Positions 56,381 through 63,343 of a DNA stretch of 64,000 nucleotides are shown in pieces (position 1 is the stretch's first letter; the number at the start of each line of letters is the position of its first letter). Position numbers and translations under genes: made by a program. The stretch is taken from NCBI GenBank assembly GCA_027923965.1, contig AP026969.1:4960001-5024000 (forward strand), in the 5' to 3' direction. The notes below the pieces were generated by a model that did not search any database, had not been told where the DNA came from, and saw nothing but the letters and a program-made list of their open reading frames with translations. This stretch comes from Comamonadaceae bacterium OS-1 (GTDB lineage Bacteria; Pseudomonadota; Gammaproteobacteria; Burkholderiales; Burkholderiaceae_C).

Positions 56381-57760
56381 GGCTCTCTTCCGTTTCGGGT
56401 GGCACGCCACTGCCCACTCCCACAGCAGGGTCAAGCCCTTGCCTTGCGCAGCGGATTGGCGGGTAGGTGAGAGAGCTTGCCCGCGATCAAGAAGGCCATG
56501 GCGATGAAGTGGCGGGTTGAGCCGTAGCCGCGCGCCTTGGCTTTGGCCGCTTGCAGCAACGAATTCACGGCCTCCACATAGCCGGTGTGCAAGTGGGCTG
56601 CCTCAAACGCCGTGAGGATGCCCGCCCAGTGCTGTTTGATGGTCTTGGCCAACTCCTTGATCGGGTGCAGCTGGGAGCGCTGCGCCCAGTGCAGCCACTT
56701 CTTCAAAGACTGCGCACTCTGGGCTGCGTCTGAGCGGCTGTTTGCATAGATGTCGCGCAGCGCCTCCTTGATGCGCCACGCCCGTGCCGTCTTCAGGCGG
56801 CTGTGGGGCATCCAGTCCATCTTGTCCCGCTCTTTGGCCGTCCACTGGGCTTGGTCTTTGAGCCAGCACCAGCGCGTCTTCTTCAGCCAGCCCTCATCTC
56901 TGGCTTCTTCGCGCCGCACTGCGTCCACGGCCTTGTTGGCCAGCTGCACGACGTGGAAGCCGTCAAAGGCCACTGCCGCAGCAGGTAGATACTTGGCCGC
57001 CCCGGCGATGAAGGCTTTAGACATGTCCATGCAGACCACCTTGATGGCCTCGAGCTTGCCTTGGTGGGTTTTGAAGTCTTCTGTAAAGCGCTGCACCGTG
57101 CTGGCATCTTTGCCCGGTGTGGCGTAGATCAGTTGGCCTTTGGACAGGTCGTGCACCAGCGTGATGTAGCTGTGACCTTTGGCGGAGGAGGTCTCATCGA
57201 TGCCGATGACGTGTGTATCGGCGTAGCTTTCTTTGGCGCGCGCCAGATCCACGTGGGCATCGATTTGCCGCCACAAGGCGTTATCCGAGCAGCGCAGGAT
57301 GCGCGCACAGGCCGAGACCGGCATCTCACGCGCCAGCGTCAGGGCCAAGGCCTCGAACATGAGGGTGAAACGGCTGCCTTCGCGGGCCCAGGGCACGCCC
57401 AGTTGGGTGGTGCCCTGGCAGGCGCTACACGCAATACGCGGCAGCTCACAGTGCACGTAGGCCTCGAACTGGAAGAAGTCCAGGTGACGCCAACTGCGCT
57501 CGCGGTGGTCATGGATCTTTTGCTCGGCAGCGCCACAGGCCGGGCATGGCGCACTGCTGGCACGCCAGACTACGTACAGGTCAATTCGGCTGCGGGCCAC
57601 ATCCAGGGCCACGCGTTCAACATCCCAGGGTTGCGTCAGACCCAGGGCTTGGCGAAACAACTCTTCTTGCATTGCCGCTTTCTTCTTCAGCTTGGGGTGT
57701 CAACTCTAACCCCTGCTGTGGGAGTGGGCAGTGGTGTGCCACCCGAAACGGAAGAGAGCC
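56381..57760 (-). mobile_element. Intact ISL3-family insertion sequence
   Basis: 1380 bp. The 48-bp ends (56381-56428 and 57713-57760, beginning GGCTCTCTTCCGTTTCGGGT) are inverted repeats with a single mismatch. An exact 8-bp duplication, GAAAAAAT, flanks it (56373-56380 and 57761-57768), the length expected for ISL3. It carries one transposase gene. The pristine ends and duplication indicate a recent insertion; the target appears to be a copy of the interspersed repeat. Confidence 0.95.
56431..57672 (-). CDS. ISL3-family transposase
   Basis: The 413-residue DDE transposase starts at ATG 57672, inside the insertion sequence. The N-terminal zinc-finger-like segment CPACGAAEQKIHDHRERSWRHLDFF (about 41-65) and CxxC (IACSACQGTTQLG, about 80) are ISL3 features. 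The catalytic region includes VIGIDETSSAKGHSY (about 157), VVCMDMSKAFIAGAAKYLP (about 212) and HTGYVEAVNSLLQAAKAKARGY (about 362, catalytic Glu). Full length and without visible lesions, so likely active. Confidence 0.93.
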   Translation of the reverse strand: MQEELFRQALGLTQPWDVERVALDVARSRIDLYVVWRASSAPCPACGAAEQKIHDHRERSWRHLDFFQFEAYVHCELPRIACSACQGTTQLGVPWAREGSRFTLMFEALALTLAREMPVSACARILRCSDNALWRQIDAHVDLARAKESYADTHVIGIDETSSAKGHSYITLVHDLSKGQLIYATPGKDASTVQRFTEDFKTHQGKLEAIKVVCMDMSKAFIAGAAKYLPAAAVAFDGFHVVQLANKAVDAVRREEARDEGWLKKTRWCWLKDQAQWTAKERDKMDWMPHSRLKTARAWRIKEALRDIYANSRSDAAQSAQSLKKWLHWAQRSQLHPIKELAKTIKQHWAGILTAFEAAHLHTGYVEAVNSLLQAAKAKARGYGSTRHFIAMAFLIAGKLSHLPANPLRKARA

Positions 57761-57768
57761 GAAAAAAT

Positions 57769-57818
57769 AGGCTCCAACGCCCATTCCAACGGCGTAAGCA
57801 GCTACGGAAAGAAGAGCA
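57769..57818 (-). repeat. Interspersed palindromic repeat, copy 10, split by the insertion sequence
   Basis: AGGCTCCAACGCCCATTCCA, then ACGGCGTAAGCAGCTACGGA, matches the repeat consensus. The insertion sequence target duplication GAAAAAAT abuts it. Removing the insertion joins AAAACTTTTAAGAAAAAAT to AGGCTCC, the usual A/T-rich flank of the repeat. Confidence 0.55.
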
Positions 57819-57912
57819 TCGCACACCTACAACGTTGGAAAGAAGGATGTTGATGTGCGAAGAGCCGCGAGGCTGCGCCGCGCTATAGTGGGCCATTAGC
57901 TTGTTGCGGGGT

Positions 57913-57941
57913 TTGTCGAAATTTTTACACCTGAATAAAAA
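57913..57941 (+). promoter_or_regulatory. Candidate cassette promoter upstream of the integron-like array
   Basis: TTGTCG (57913-57918) and TAAAAA (57936-57941) are separated by 17 bp, each 4/6 to the sigma-70 consensus. It would drive the leader ORF and the first cassette, in the position of an integron Pc promoter. Weak consensus; not confirmed. Confidence 0.35.
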
Positions 57942-57992
57942 CTGGCTCACCCTAAGAAAAACCAGCCTGCAAGCAACTTTCAGGAGATTTCG

Positions 57993-58055
57993 ATGGGTGA
58001 TTTAAACCTCAGCAGCCAATTTAAACCGCAGGTTTTGCGGTGTACATCGCGTTAG
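57993..58055 (+). CDS. 20-codon leader ORF at the start of the cassette array
   Basis: ATG 57993 is preceded by CAGGAGATTTCG, a strong ribosome binding site. The frame (MGDLNLSSQFKPQVLRCTSR) ends in a TAG that lies within the GTTAGGGC core of the first cassette. The first cassette gene then begins at GTG 58064, 8 bp on, without its own site. The layout recalls the short leader ORF of attI1 in class 1 integrons that helps translate the first cassette. It is probably a translational coupler, not a functional peptide. Confidence 0.45.
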   Translation: MGDLNLSSQFKPQVLRCTSR

Positions 58056-58058
58056 GGC
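57998..58058 (+). other. attI-like recombination platform before cassette 1
   Basis: Two exact 9-bp direct repeats ATTTAAACC (58000-58008 and 58019-58027), a CCGCA/TGCGG hairpin (58026-58040) and the core GTTAGGGC (58051-58058) lie in order upstream of cassette 1. attI sites carry paired direct repeats and end in a GTTRRRY-like core. No integrase gene is seen beside it. The insertion sequence and long inverted-repeat element occupy the upstream side, so the integrase may be lost or distant. Confidence 0.45.
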
Positions 58059-58063
58059 TTTCT

Positions 58064-58504
58064 GTGACTATAGATTTAAATCTCGTCGGCACTATCGCGT
58101 CCATCGTGAGTCTGCTTCTTGCGATGGTCTTCTGGTGGCTTGCTGATAAGCAAGCGAGTAAAGCCGATGCAACGTTGTCTGAAATCAAGGACAAGATGAT
58201 GTCTTGGCAGAACGACATCAATCGTGCGTCTATCAACCTCATTCAAGCTCGACCAGAGGTTATTGCTCAGCAGGTTTCGTTTGAAGAGGCAAAAGGGAAT
58301 GCTGCGTTCCAGGCGAGGATTTCAGAAATTCTTGAGTCACTTTCGCGGGACGTCGATGAATCTACTGCGGGTTACAGGATTGCCATGATGAAGGAGTTAC
58401 TTGAGCATCATCGGCAGTCTATCCTCGGGAGTGAGCAGATCAAGGCCAGCGTGATAGCCGGTCAAAGGCCCGCTACTTCGAAATCGGGGAATGGGCAGCC
58501 CTAA
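58064..58504 (+). CDS. Cassette 1 protein: N-terminal membrane anchor and helical domain, unknown function
   Basis: From GTG 58064 the protein has 146 residues. A membrane helix (about 6-26, TIASIVSLLLAMVFWWLAD) is followed by a basic stretch and a long helical, coiled-coil-like domain (about 30-125), including ATLSEIKDKMMSWQNDINRASINLIQ-type text. Not recognised. A GTG at 58040 is possible, but it lies outside the cassette boundary. The stop codon TAA lies inside the R'' core of attC1. GC content is visibly lower than in the flanking chromosome, consistent with transfer. Confidence 0.7.
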   Translation: MTIDLNLVGTIASIVSLLLAMVFWWLADKQASKADATLSEIKDKMMSWQNDINRASINLIQARPEVIAQQVSFEEAKGNAAFQARISEILESLSRDVDESTAGYRIAMMKELLEHHRQSILGSEQIKASVIAGQRPATSKSGNGQP

Positions 58505-58556
58505 CTGGTCGTTACTGTGGGACGGCTACGCCGCCCCACAACTTGAACGTTAGACC
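58498..58556 (+). other. attC recombination site 1 (end of cassette 1)
   Basis: The R'' core GCCCTAAC (58498-58505) is the exact reverse complement of the 5' end of cassette 1, GTTAGGGC at 58051. The R' core GTTAGACC (58549-58556) starts cassette 2. Between them lies an imperfect stem, GTGGGACGGC / GCCGCCCCAC. Total about 59 bp, a normal attC length. Confidence 0.82.
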
Positions 58557-58565
58557 TTTCAAACA

Positions 58566-59438
58566 ATGATCAGCACCGAAGTCCTAGTTGCATGGCTCGA
58601 AGCAGCGAATCGCAGATATAGCACCGCGGGTGTACCCCACAAAGGCCGGCCGTTTACTGCGTTGAGCGACTTCACCCGCGAACACAGGTGCTCAGTCGCT
58701 TTTGATGATCCAACCGCAAAGGCAATCTTTCAGTGGTTTTACGAGCGCAGCCCACCGGGGGCTCATCAAGTCGGTTCTATCTATAAGGGTGTGTACTTTT
58801 ACGACACTGCCTTCTGGCCTGTCTGCGTGCCCATAATCTTTGGCGAAGTAAGTGTGAACGCAATTGACTGCCTAGAAACAATGCCATCGCAGATCGCGCA
58901 GATGCTGGGTTCGAGTCACCAAGACATGTGGACTTACGCAGTTCACTGGGTCAATTGCATGGATTACGGTTACGGGCAGATGGACCTTGAATCGAGCCAA
59001 ATGCTTAAACCTCGTGCACTCCAGTTCCTTGGTGCAGCGCATTCTGAGTTGATCGGAGCAAACGCCCAACTTTTGGAAAGCCGTCCGAATGTCAAGGCGA
59101 TTCTTGGCCTGCGGATGGCAACCGAAATCTTCCTGAAGGCAGTTCTAGTCCAAGAGCTCGAACTTACAGACGAGCAGTTGCGGAAGATCAGCCACAAACT
59201 GGAAGACGCAGCCACAAGATGCGCTGAAATCACCCACGAGAAAGCGTTCGCAGAAATAGCCAAAAGAGTCTCCCTCTATCCCCCTGTAGCAGCCAGGTAC
59301 GAAGATACCGCGTGGCCCACAGCGAATGTTTGGCAGGCGACAACGTTGACGCAACTCACCGCCGCAACGGTCACGCGGCTCTACACCGATCGAGACATGA
59401 GGGCTACCGTACTAAGCCCACGCGAAGGCAGTCTGTGA
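58566..59438 (+). CDS. Cassette 2 protein: HEPN-like helical domain, unknown function
   Basis: The 290-residue protein starts at ATG 58566, 10 bp after the cassette boundary, without a clear ribosome binding site, as is usual for cassette genes. The N-terminal half (about 1-150) was not recognised; it is rich in aromatic residues (FYERSPPGAHQVGSIYKGVYFYD). The second half (about 160-240) has GLRMATEIFLKAVLVQELEL and LRKISHKLEDAATRCAEI, which resemble HEPN domains (AxExxLKAxL, then xHxLExL). HEPN proteins are often RNases of toxin or defence systems, but no Rx4-6H motif is clear. Medium confidence in the domain, none in function. Confidence 0.72.
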   Translation: MISTEVLVAWLEAANRRYSTAGVPHKGRPFTALSDFTREHRCSVAFDDPTAKAIFQWFYERSPPGAHQVGSIYKGVYFYDTAFWPVCVPIIFGEVSVNAIDCLETMPSQIAQMLGSSHQDMWTYAVHWVNCMDYGYGQMDLESSQMLKPRALQFLGAAHSELIGANAQLLESRPNVKAILGLRMATEIFLKAVLVQELELTDEQLRKISHKLEDAATRCAEITHEKAFAEIAKRVSLYPPVAARYEDTAWPTANVWQATTLTQLTAATVTRLYTDRDMRATVLSPREGSL

Positions 59439-59453
59439 GTAGCGCCACAGAGA

Positions 59454-59491
59454 GGTCTAACCCTTCCATCCCTCATGTCAAACGTTAGACC
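59454..59491 (+). other. attC recombination site 2, unusually short (end of cassette 2)
   Basis: The R'' core GGTCTAAC (59454-59461) and the R' core GTTAGACC (59484-59491) are exact 8-bp inverted repeats. R'' is also the reverse complement of the start of cassette 2 at 58549. Only 22 bp separate the cores, shorter than typical attC sites (about 57 bp or more), so the central stem may be deleted. Confidence 0.65.
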
Positions 59492-59493
59492 TC

Positions 59494-59982
59494 ATGGAAC
59501 TACCTTATCTCGTCGCCGCCTTTTTAAAGACTCTTGTGAATGTCATGTCGAAGCCAGTGCTTCGTATTGGCACTATGAATGGCATCCCGTTTGCGGACAT
59601 CGTCTTCAACGAGGAACCTAGACAGACTATCGATGAGCGTATCGCGAAGATCGACGCTGCTCGATCGAATCTTGCCGACGCTCTGGTGGCGATAGATGAA
59701 CTCAAGGCAGCAGCCGGTGCGAACAAAGCTGACCTTGAAGTCGCTCTCGAACAACTAGGAAGGACGCAGGCCGAGCACAACGCAGCCAGGAAAGAGCTTG
59801 AGCTGGTACGTCAGGTTGCAAATTCCGACGTCGAGACCTTCCAGCGTCTCGCGGGCGTGCAATCGAAGTCCCAGATCGCGAAAGAACGAGCACTGGGATT
59901 CGTATTCGGGGTCATCGCGTCCCTTCTTGCATCCGGAATTTGGTGGGGAGTCGCTAAGCTGTGGCCGTACCTGAAGACATGA
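59494..59982 (+). CDS. Cassette 3 protein: coiled coil with C-terminal membrane anchor, unknown function
   Basis: The 162-residue protein starts at ATG 59494, 2 bp after the core site. The N-terminal ~45 residues are mixed (MELPYLVAAFLKTLVNVMSK). A heptad-rich coiled coil spans about 46-115 (RIAKIDAARSNLADALVAI and ALEQLGRTQAEHNAARKEL). A membrane helix lies at about 133-155 (GFVFGVIASLLASGIWWGVAKLW). Not recognised. It resembles in design the tail-anchored protein at 45057, without clear sequence identity. Codon usage is less GC-rich than that of the chromosome. Confidence 0.7.
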   Translation: MELPYLVAAFLKTLVNVMSKPVLRIGTMNGIPFADIVFNEEPRQTIDERIAKIDAARSNLADALVAIDELKAAAGANKADLEVALEQLGRTQAEHNAARKELELVRQVANSDVETFQRLAGVQSKSQIAKERALGFVFGVIASLLASGIWWGVAKLWPYLKT

Positions 59983-59988
59983 GCCTGA

Positions 59989-60083
59989 GGTCTAACAGGT
60001 CGTTCGACACGGACGCACAGCGGCTGCCTCCGTCCGCTTCGAGGCTGCGCCTCCCGGGTGCCGGTCAATTCAAACGCTAAGCC
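59989..60083 (+). other. attC recombination site 3 (end of cassette 3)
   Basis: The R'' core GGTCTAAC (59989-59996) is the reverse complement of the start of cassette 3 (GTTAGACC at 59484). AGGTCGTTCGACACGGACGC follows, then a stem-rich centre and GGTCAATTCAAACG before GCTAAGCC (60076-60083). The last core has C instead of T at position 2 of GTTRRRY, so it is a decayed or secondary site. Length of 95 bp is typical. It overlaps the argP stop codon. Confidence 0.75.
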
Positions 60084-60976
60084 ACCAACCCCCTCGCCGC
60101 CCCCTTCACCGCCCCCGTCAACCGCTGCGCCACCAGCGGCTCCCGCTCCCAGTGGTGCCAATACAGCGCCACCTCCACCGCACTCCCCGGCAGCAGCTCT
60201 TCCAGCGGCAACCGACCCTCCCGGTGCACCAGGAACTGGTCCGGCACCATCCCCCAGCCCATGCCATGGGCCAGCGCGCTGTCGTACGCATCCACCGCGG
60301 GCACGAAATGGCGGGGGTATTGCGGGGCGGTGAGGGCGAAGTGCTGGGACAGGAAGGCATCTTGCAGGCCGTCTTTGCGGTTAAAGATGATGGCGGGGAT
60401 GGCCAGCAGGCGGTGGACGGAGACGGCCCCGGTCTTGGTGCGGCACTGCTGCACCAGGGCGGGCGCGGCCACGCAGCGGTAGCGCATCACGCCCAGGGGC
60501 TCGGCCAGGCAGCCGCGCATGGGCTGGGCCAGGGTGCTGACGCAGCCGACCACGTCGCCGTTCTTCAGGGCCTCGTGGGTGTGGTCCTGGTCGTCGATTA
60601 CCACGTCCAGCAGCAGGCGGTGGCGGGCCAGGCTGGCGGCCACGCCGGGCAGCAGCCAGCTGGCCAGCGAGTCGGCGTTGACGGCCACGCCCAGGGTCTG
60701 CCAGGCGGGCGCCGCCCCTTTGGTGCGGGGCACATTGCCCAGCAGATCAGCCTCCATCATGCGCAACTGTTTGATGTGGGCCAGCAGCGCCTGCCCGGCC
60801 GGTGTGGCGCGCACGGTTTTGCCGCGCACCAGCAGGCGCTGGCCCATGGCCGCCTCCAGGCCCTTGATGCGCAGAGAGATGGCGGCCAGCGTGAGGTTCA
60901 GCGCCTGGGCGGCGGGGCCGAAGCCGCCGTGTTCCAGTACGGCGGCCAGGGCTTCGAGTTGTCTTGCGTCCAACAT
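60077..60976 (-). CDS. argP: LysR-family regulator ArgP (IciA)
   Basis: The 299-residue protein has the LysR helix-turn-helix at the N-terminus (about 3-60; LDARQLEALAAVLEHGGFGPAAQALNLTLAAISLRIKGLE) and an effector domain. Together with the divergent LysE/ArgO exporter it forms the classical argP-argO/lysG-lysE pair, in which ArgP with arginine or lysine activates the exporter. The 98-bp gap is AT-rich (TTAAGTAATTATTGTGCGAT region) and should hold the promoter and ArgP site. The stop codon TAG lies within the last cassette core, so the array ends exactly at this gene. Confidence 0.9.
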   Translation of the reverse strand: MLDARQLEALAAVLEHGGFGPAAQALNLTLAAISLRIKGLEAAMGQRLLVRGKTVRATPAGQALLAHIKQLRMMEADLLGNVPRTKGAAPAWQTLGVAVNADSLASWLLPGVAASLARHRLLLDVVIDDQDHTHEALKNGDVVGCVSTLAQPMRGCLAEPLGVMRYRCVAAPALVQQCRTKTGAVSVHRLLAIPAIIFNRKDGLQDAFLSQHFALTAPQYPRHFVPAVDAYDSALAHGMGWGMVPDQFLVHREGRLPLEELLPGSAVEVALYWHHWEREPLVAQRLTGAVKGAARGLVA

Positions 60977-61074
60977 GGTTAAGTAATTATTGTGCGATGC
61001 AAGTTTAATTTAGTTAACTTTAAGTGATGGCGTAAAGCTCGGACACTCTGGGCATTCCTTTTCAAGAGTCCGCC

Positions 61075-61719
61075 ATGTCCAGCTTCTTCCTCGCCCCTGC
61101 CCTTACCCCCGCGTTCTCTGCCGGTTTGTTGCTCAGCCTGTCGATGATCGTGGCCATTGGCCCGCAGAACGCGCATGTGCTGCGCATGGGGCTGCGCGGC
61201 CAGCACGTGGGGCTGACGGTGGCGGTGAGCATTGCGTCGGATGTGGCGCTGATTGCGCTAGGGGTGCTGGGGCTGTCGCAGCTGGGCGGCCTGCCGCGCT
61301 GGGTGCAGGCGGTGATGGTCTGCGGGGGCGTTCTGTTCTTGCTGGTTTACGGCTGGAAGGCCTGGGGCCGCTTTCGCGCGGGGTCGGCGGCGCACCAGGC
61401 CGTGGGCGAGCCGGTGGCCACCATGAGCCGCCAGCAGGCAGTAGGTGCGGCGCTGGCGGTGGCCTGGCTGAATCCGCATGCGCTGGTAGAGACGCTGGTG
61501 CTGATCGGCACGGCCTCGCTGGCCTGGGGCAGGCCGGGCAACACCTTTTTTGGGCTGGGCGCGGCCAGCGGGTCGGTGCTGTGGTTTGTGGGGCTGGGGC
61601 TGAGCGCGCTGTTCCTGGGGCAGCGCCTGCAGTCCCCCGCCCTGTGGCGCGCGCTGGACGGCCTGGTGGCGCTGATGATGTGGGGCACGGCAGGCATGCT
61701 GGCCTGGGGGCTGCTGTAA
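61075..61719 (+). CDS. LysE/ArgO-family basic amino acid exporter
   Basis: The 214-residue membrane protein has six helices. LLLSLSMIVAIGPQNAHVLRMGLRGQHVG (about 18-46) is the LysE/ArgO signature, and VAWLNPHALVETLVLIGTASLAW (about 128-150) the second conserved block. It exports arginine or lysine and is controlled by the divergent ArgP. The interspersed repeat follows immediately after its stop. Confidence 0.92.
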   Translation: MSSFFLAPALTPAFSAGLLLSLSMIVAIGPQNAHVLRMGLRGQHVGLTVAVSIASDVALIALGVLGLSQLGGLPRWVQAVMVCGGVLFLLVYGWKAWGRFRAGSAAHQAVGEPVATMSRQQAVGAALAVAWLNPHALVETLVLIGTASLAWGRPGNTFFGLGAASGSVLWFVGLGLSALFLGQRLQSPALWRALDGLVALMMWGTAGMLAWGLL

Positions 61720-61723
61720 ACAG

Positions 61724-61815
61724 ATGCTCCTGTTTTTGATATTAAAAATAGGAGCTGCTAACGCTTATTAAATAAGCGGTAGAGGCTGATTTAATGCCTA
61801 AAAAAAGGCCTAAAT
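61724..61815 (+). repeat. Interspersed palindromic repeat, copy 11
   Basis: GCTCCTGTTTTTGATATTAA, AAATAGGAGCTGCTAACGCT, then TATTAAATAAGCGGTAGAGG, with the palindrome GCTTATTAAATAAGC and a GGAGCTGC box. It lies between two convergent genes and could act as a bidirectional RNA hairpin. One of the best-preserved copies. Confidence 0.78.
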
Positions 61816-61821
61816 CCTGAT

Positions 61822-62640
61822 TTAACCCAGATCCGGCCCATCCACCAGTGTGGACAGCGGTAAATCCGCAATCTCCTGCAGCATTAACGCCAGTTGCTGG
61901 CCCGAAGCCGCCACCAGCGCCTGGCCCTTTTCTACCGTGGCGGCTGCCGCGTTGCCTGCCGCGCCGGTGGGGTTGTAGTCCTGCATTTGCCAGCCCAGCT
62001 TGGCACTTTTGCCGTTGCCCAGGATGGGGTACTTCGCGGCGCGGTCTTGCGAGGTGGATGTGAAGTTGCGGGCCTGCTCCATGCGCACGGTGTGGGGGCG
62101 CAGGGCCAGCATCATCGAGGTTTCTGTGTCGCCTGCGTGGATGCCGAAACGGTGCTCCTCGGGGCTGAACAATGCGTTCGCATCAATCAGCGGCAGGTTG
62201 AACCAGCTGGCGCTGTAGACCAGCAAATCGTGCTCGGCGCGCAGGGTGCGGGCCACGATGTCCATCAGGCTGACCTGGCCGCCGTGGGCATTGAAGATCA
62301 ACAGCTTTTTGACCCCACTGCGGGCCACGCAGGCTCCCAGCTCGGTCCAGACGCGGATCAGGGTTTCGCTGGAGAGCGTGAGCGTGCCCGGAAAGCGCAC
62401 ATGCTCGGGGCTGAAACCCACTTGCTGGGTGGGCAGCACCAGCACCGAGGCATCGGCGGGCAGCAGCGGCAGCGCGGCAGCGATCACGCCATCGACCAGG
62501 GTGGTGTCCACGCTCAGCGGCAGGTGCGGGCCGTGCTGCTCGGTGGCGGCCACGGGCAGCACGGCCACGGTGCGGGCCGGGTCGAGCTGCGCGAAGTCGC
62601 GGGTGGTGAGGTCGGCCCAGAAGCGAGGTGGAGTGTGCAT
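61822..62640 (-). CDS. Creatininase-family amidohydrolase
   Basis: From ATG 62640 (MHTPPRFWADLTTRDFAQLDP) the protein has 272 residues. Metal ligands of the creatininase fold are present: Glu and His in VAATEQHGPHLPLSVDTTLVDG (about 27-48), NAHGGQVSLMD (about 118-128) and IHAGDTETSMML (about 171-182). Family members hydrolyse cyclic amides (creatinine) or peptide intermediates; the substrate is unknown. A longer upstream frame overlaps the membrane protein gene and is not coding. Confidence 0.87.
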   Translation of the reverse strand: MHTPPRFWADLTTRDFAQLDPARTVAVLPVAATEQHGPHLPLSVDTTLVDGVIAAALPLLPADASVLVLPTQQVGFSPEHVRFPGTLTLSSETLIRVWTELGACVARSGVKKLLIFNAHGGQVSLMDIVARTLRAEHDLLVYSASWFNLPLIDANALFSPEEHRFGIHAGDTETSMMLALRPHTVRMEQARNFTSTSQDRAAKYPILGNGKSAKLGWQMQDYNPTGAAGNAAAATVEKGQALVAASGQQLALMLQEIADLPLSTLVDGPDLG

Positions 62641-62650
62641 GGGGCGGATT

Positions 62651-63343
62651 TCACCACAGGCTTCGGCAGAACTCCATGACGCGCGGATCCATGTCGCGCA
62701 GCAAGGCCCACACGGCCACGGCAGCGAGCGATGCGCCTGCGGCCCGCATGCCCCATTCCTTGCGCTGGGGGCTGCGCCAGGCTTGCAGGCGCACCCACAG
62801 CCAGGGCCCGGCCACCAGGGTGACGCTGCTGCCCAGGGCAAACAGGGCCATGCACAGGGCCCCGTCCAGTGGGCTGCCGCTGAGCGAGGCGACCAGCAGG
62901 GCCGAATACAGCAGGCCACAGGGCATCAGCGCCCACGCGGCCCCGGCCAAAAATACCCAGGACCGGCCCGCCAGGCGGGGGCGCAGGTTGGCCCACAGGT
63001 TGCGGCCCAGGCCATCCACCCACATCGGTTGCCGCGCCAGTACCAGCAGCGTGCCGCCCCAGACCAGCACGGCCACGTGGAACAGCGTCCACACCGGGCG
63101 CAGCGCGGCGGCAGGTGCGGTCAGCCAGGCGAGCGTGTTGACGGTGGCGGCGGCCAATGCACCCGCCAGCGTGTAGCCCAGCAAGCGCCCGGCCTGCAGT
63201 TGCAGCATGCCCTGGCGGGCCCCGGTATCTTTTTTTCCCAGGCGCACCACGCCCGCGCAGGCCGCGCCGCACATGCCTGCGCAGTGCGGGCCACCGGCCA
63301 GGCCCATGAGCAGGGCGGTCCAGGCCAGGGTGGAGAACATCAA
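62651..63343 (-). CDS. Sulfite exporter TauE/SafE-like membrane protein (cytochrome oxidase assembly context)
   Basis: The 230-residue protein has about six helices (LAWTALLMGLAGGPHCAGMCGAACAG at 7-32 carries the HCxxMCG motif; WVFLAGAAWALMPCGLLYSALLVA at 128-151 carries a second Cys). Such DsbD_2/TauE-like proteins are linked to copper insertion into cbb3 oxidase and commonly sit between ccoS and hemN. Here it overlaps hemN by 4 bp (ATGA), and the cco genes may lie beyond the right edge. The role is inferred from context. Confidence 0.8.
   Translation of the reverse strand: MMFSTLAWTALLMGLAGGPHCAGMCGAACAGVVRLGKKDTGARQGMLQLQAGRLLGYTLAGALAAATVNTLAWLTAPAAALRPVWTLFHVAVLVWGGTLLVLARQPMWVDGLGRNLWANLRPRLAGRSWVFLAGAAWALMPCGLLYSALLVASLSGSPLDGALCMALFALGSSVTLVAGPWLWVRLQAWRSPQRKEWGMRAAGASLAAVAVWALLRDMDPRVMEFCRSLW

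Noticed and set aside
55636..56466. Open frames in and after the second long inverted-repeat element
   Set aside because: Same repeat as copy A; the frames are mirror translations of the inverted halves and of the insertion sequence end.
57687..57950. Remnant of an integron integrase upstream of the cassettes
   Set aside because: The minus-strand frame here shows no tyrosine-recombinase motif (no Arg-His-x-x-Arg-Tyr pattern or IntI-specific patch).
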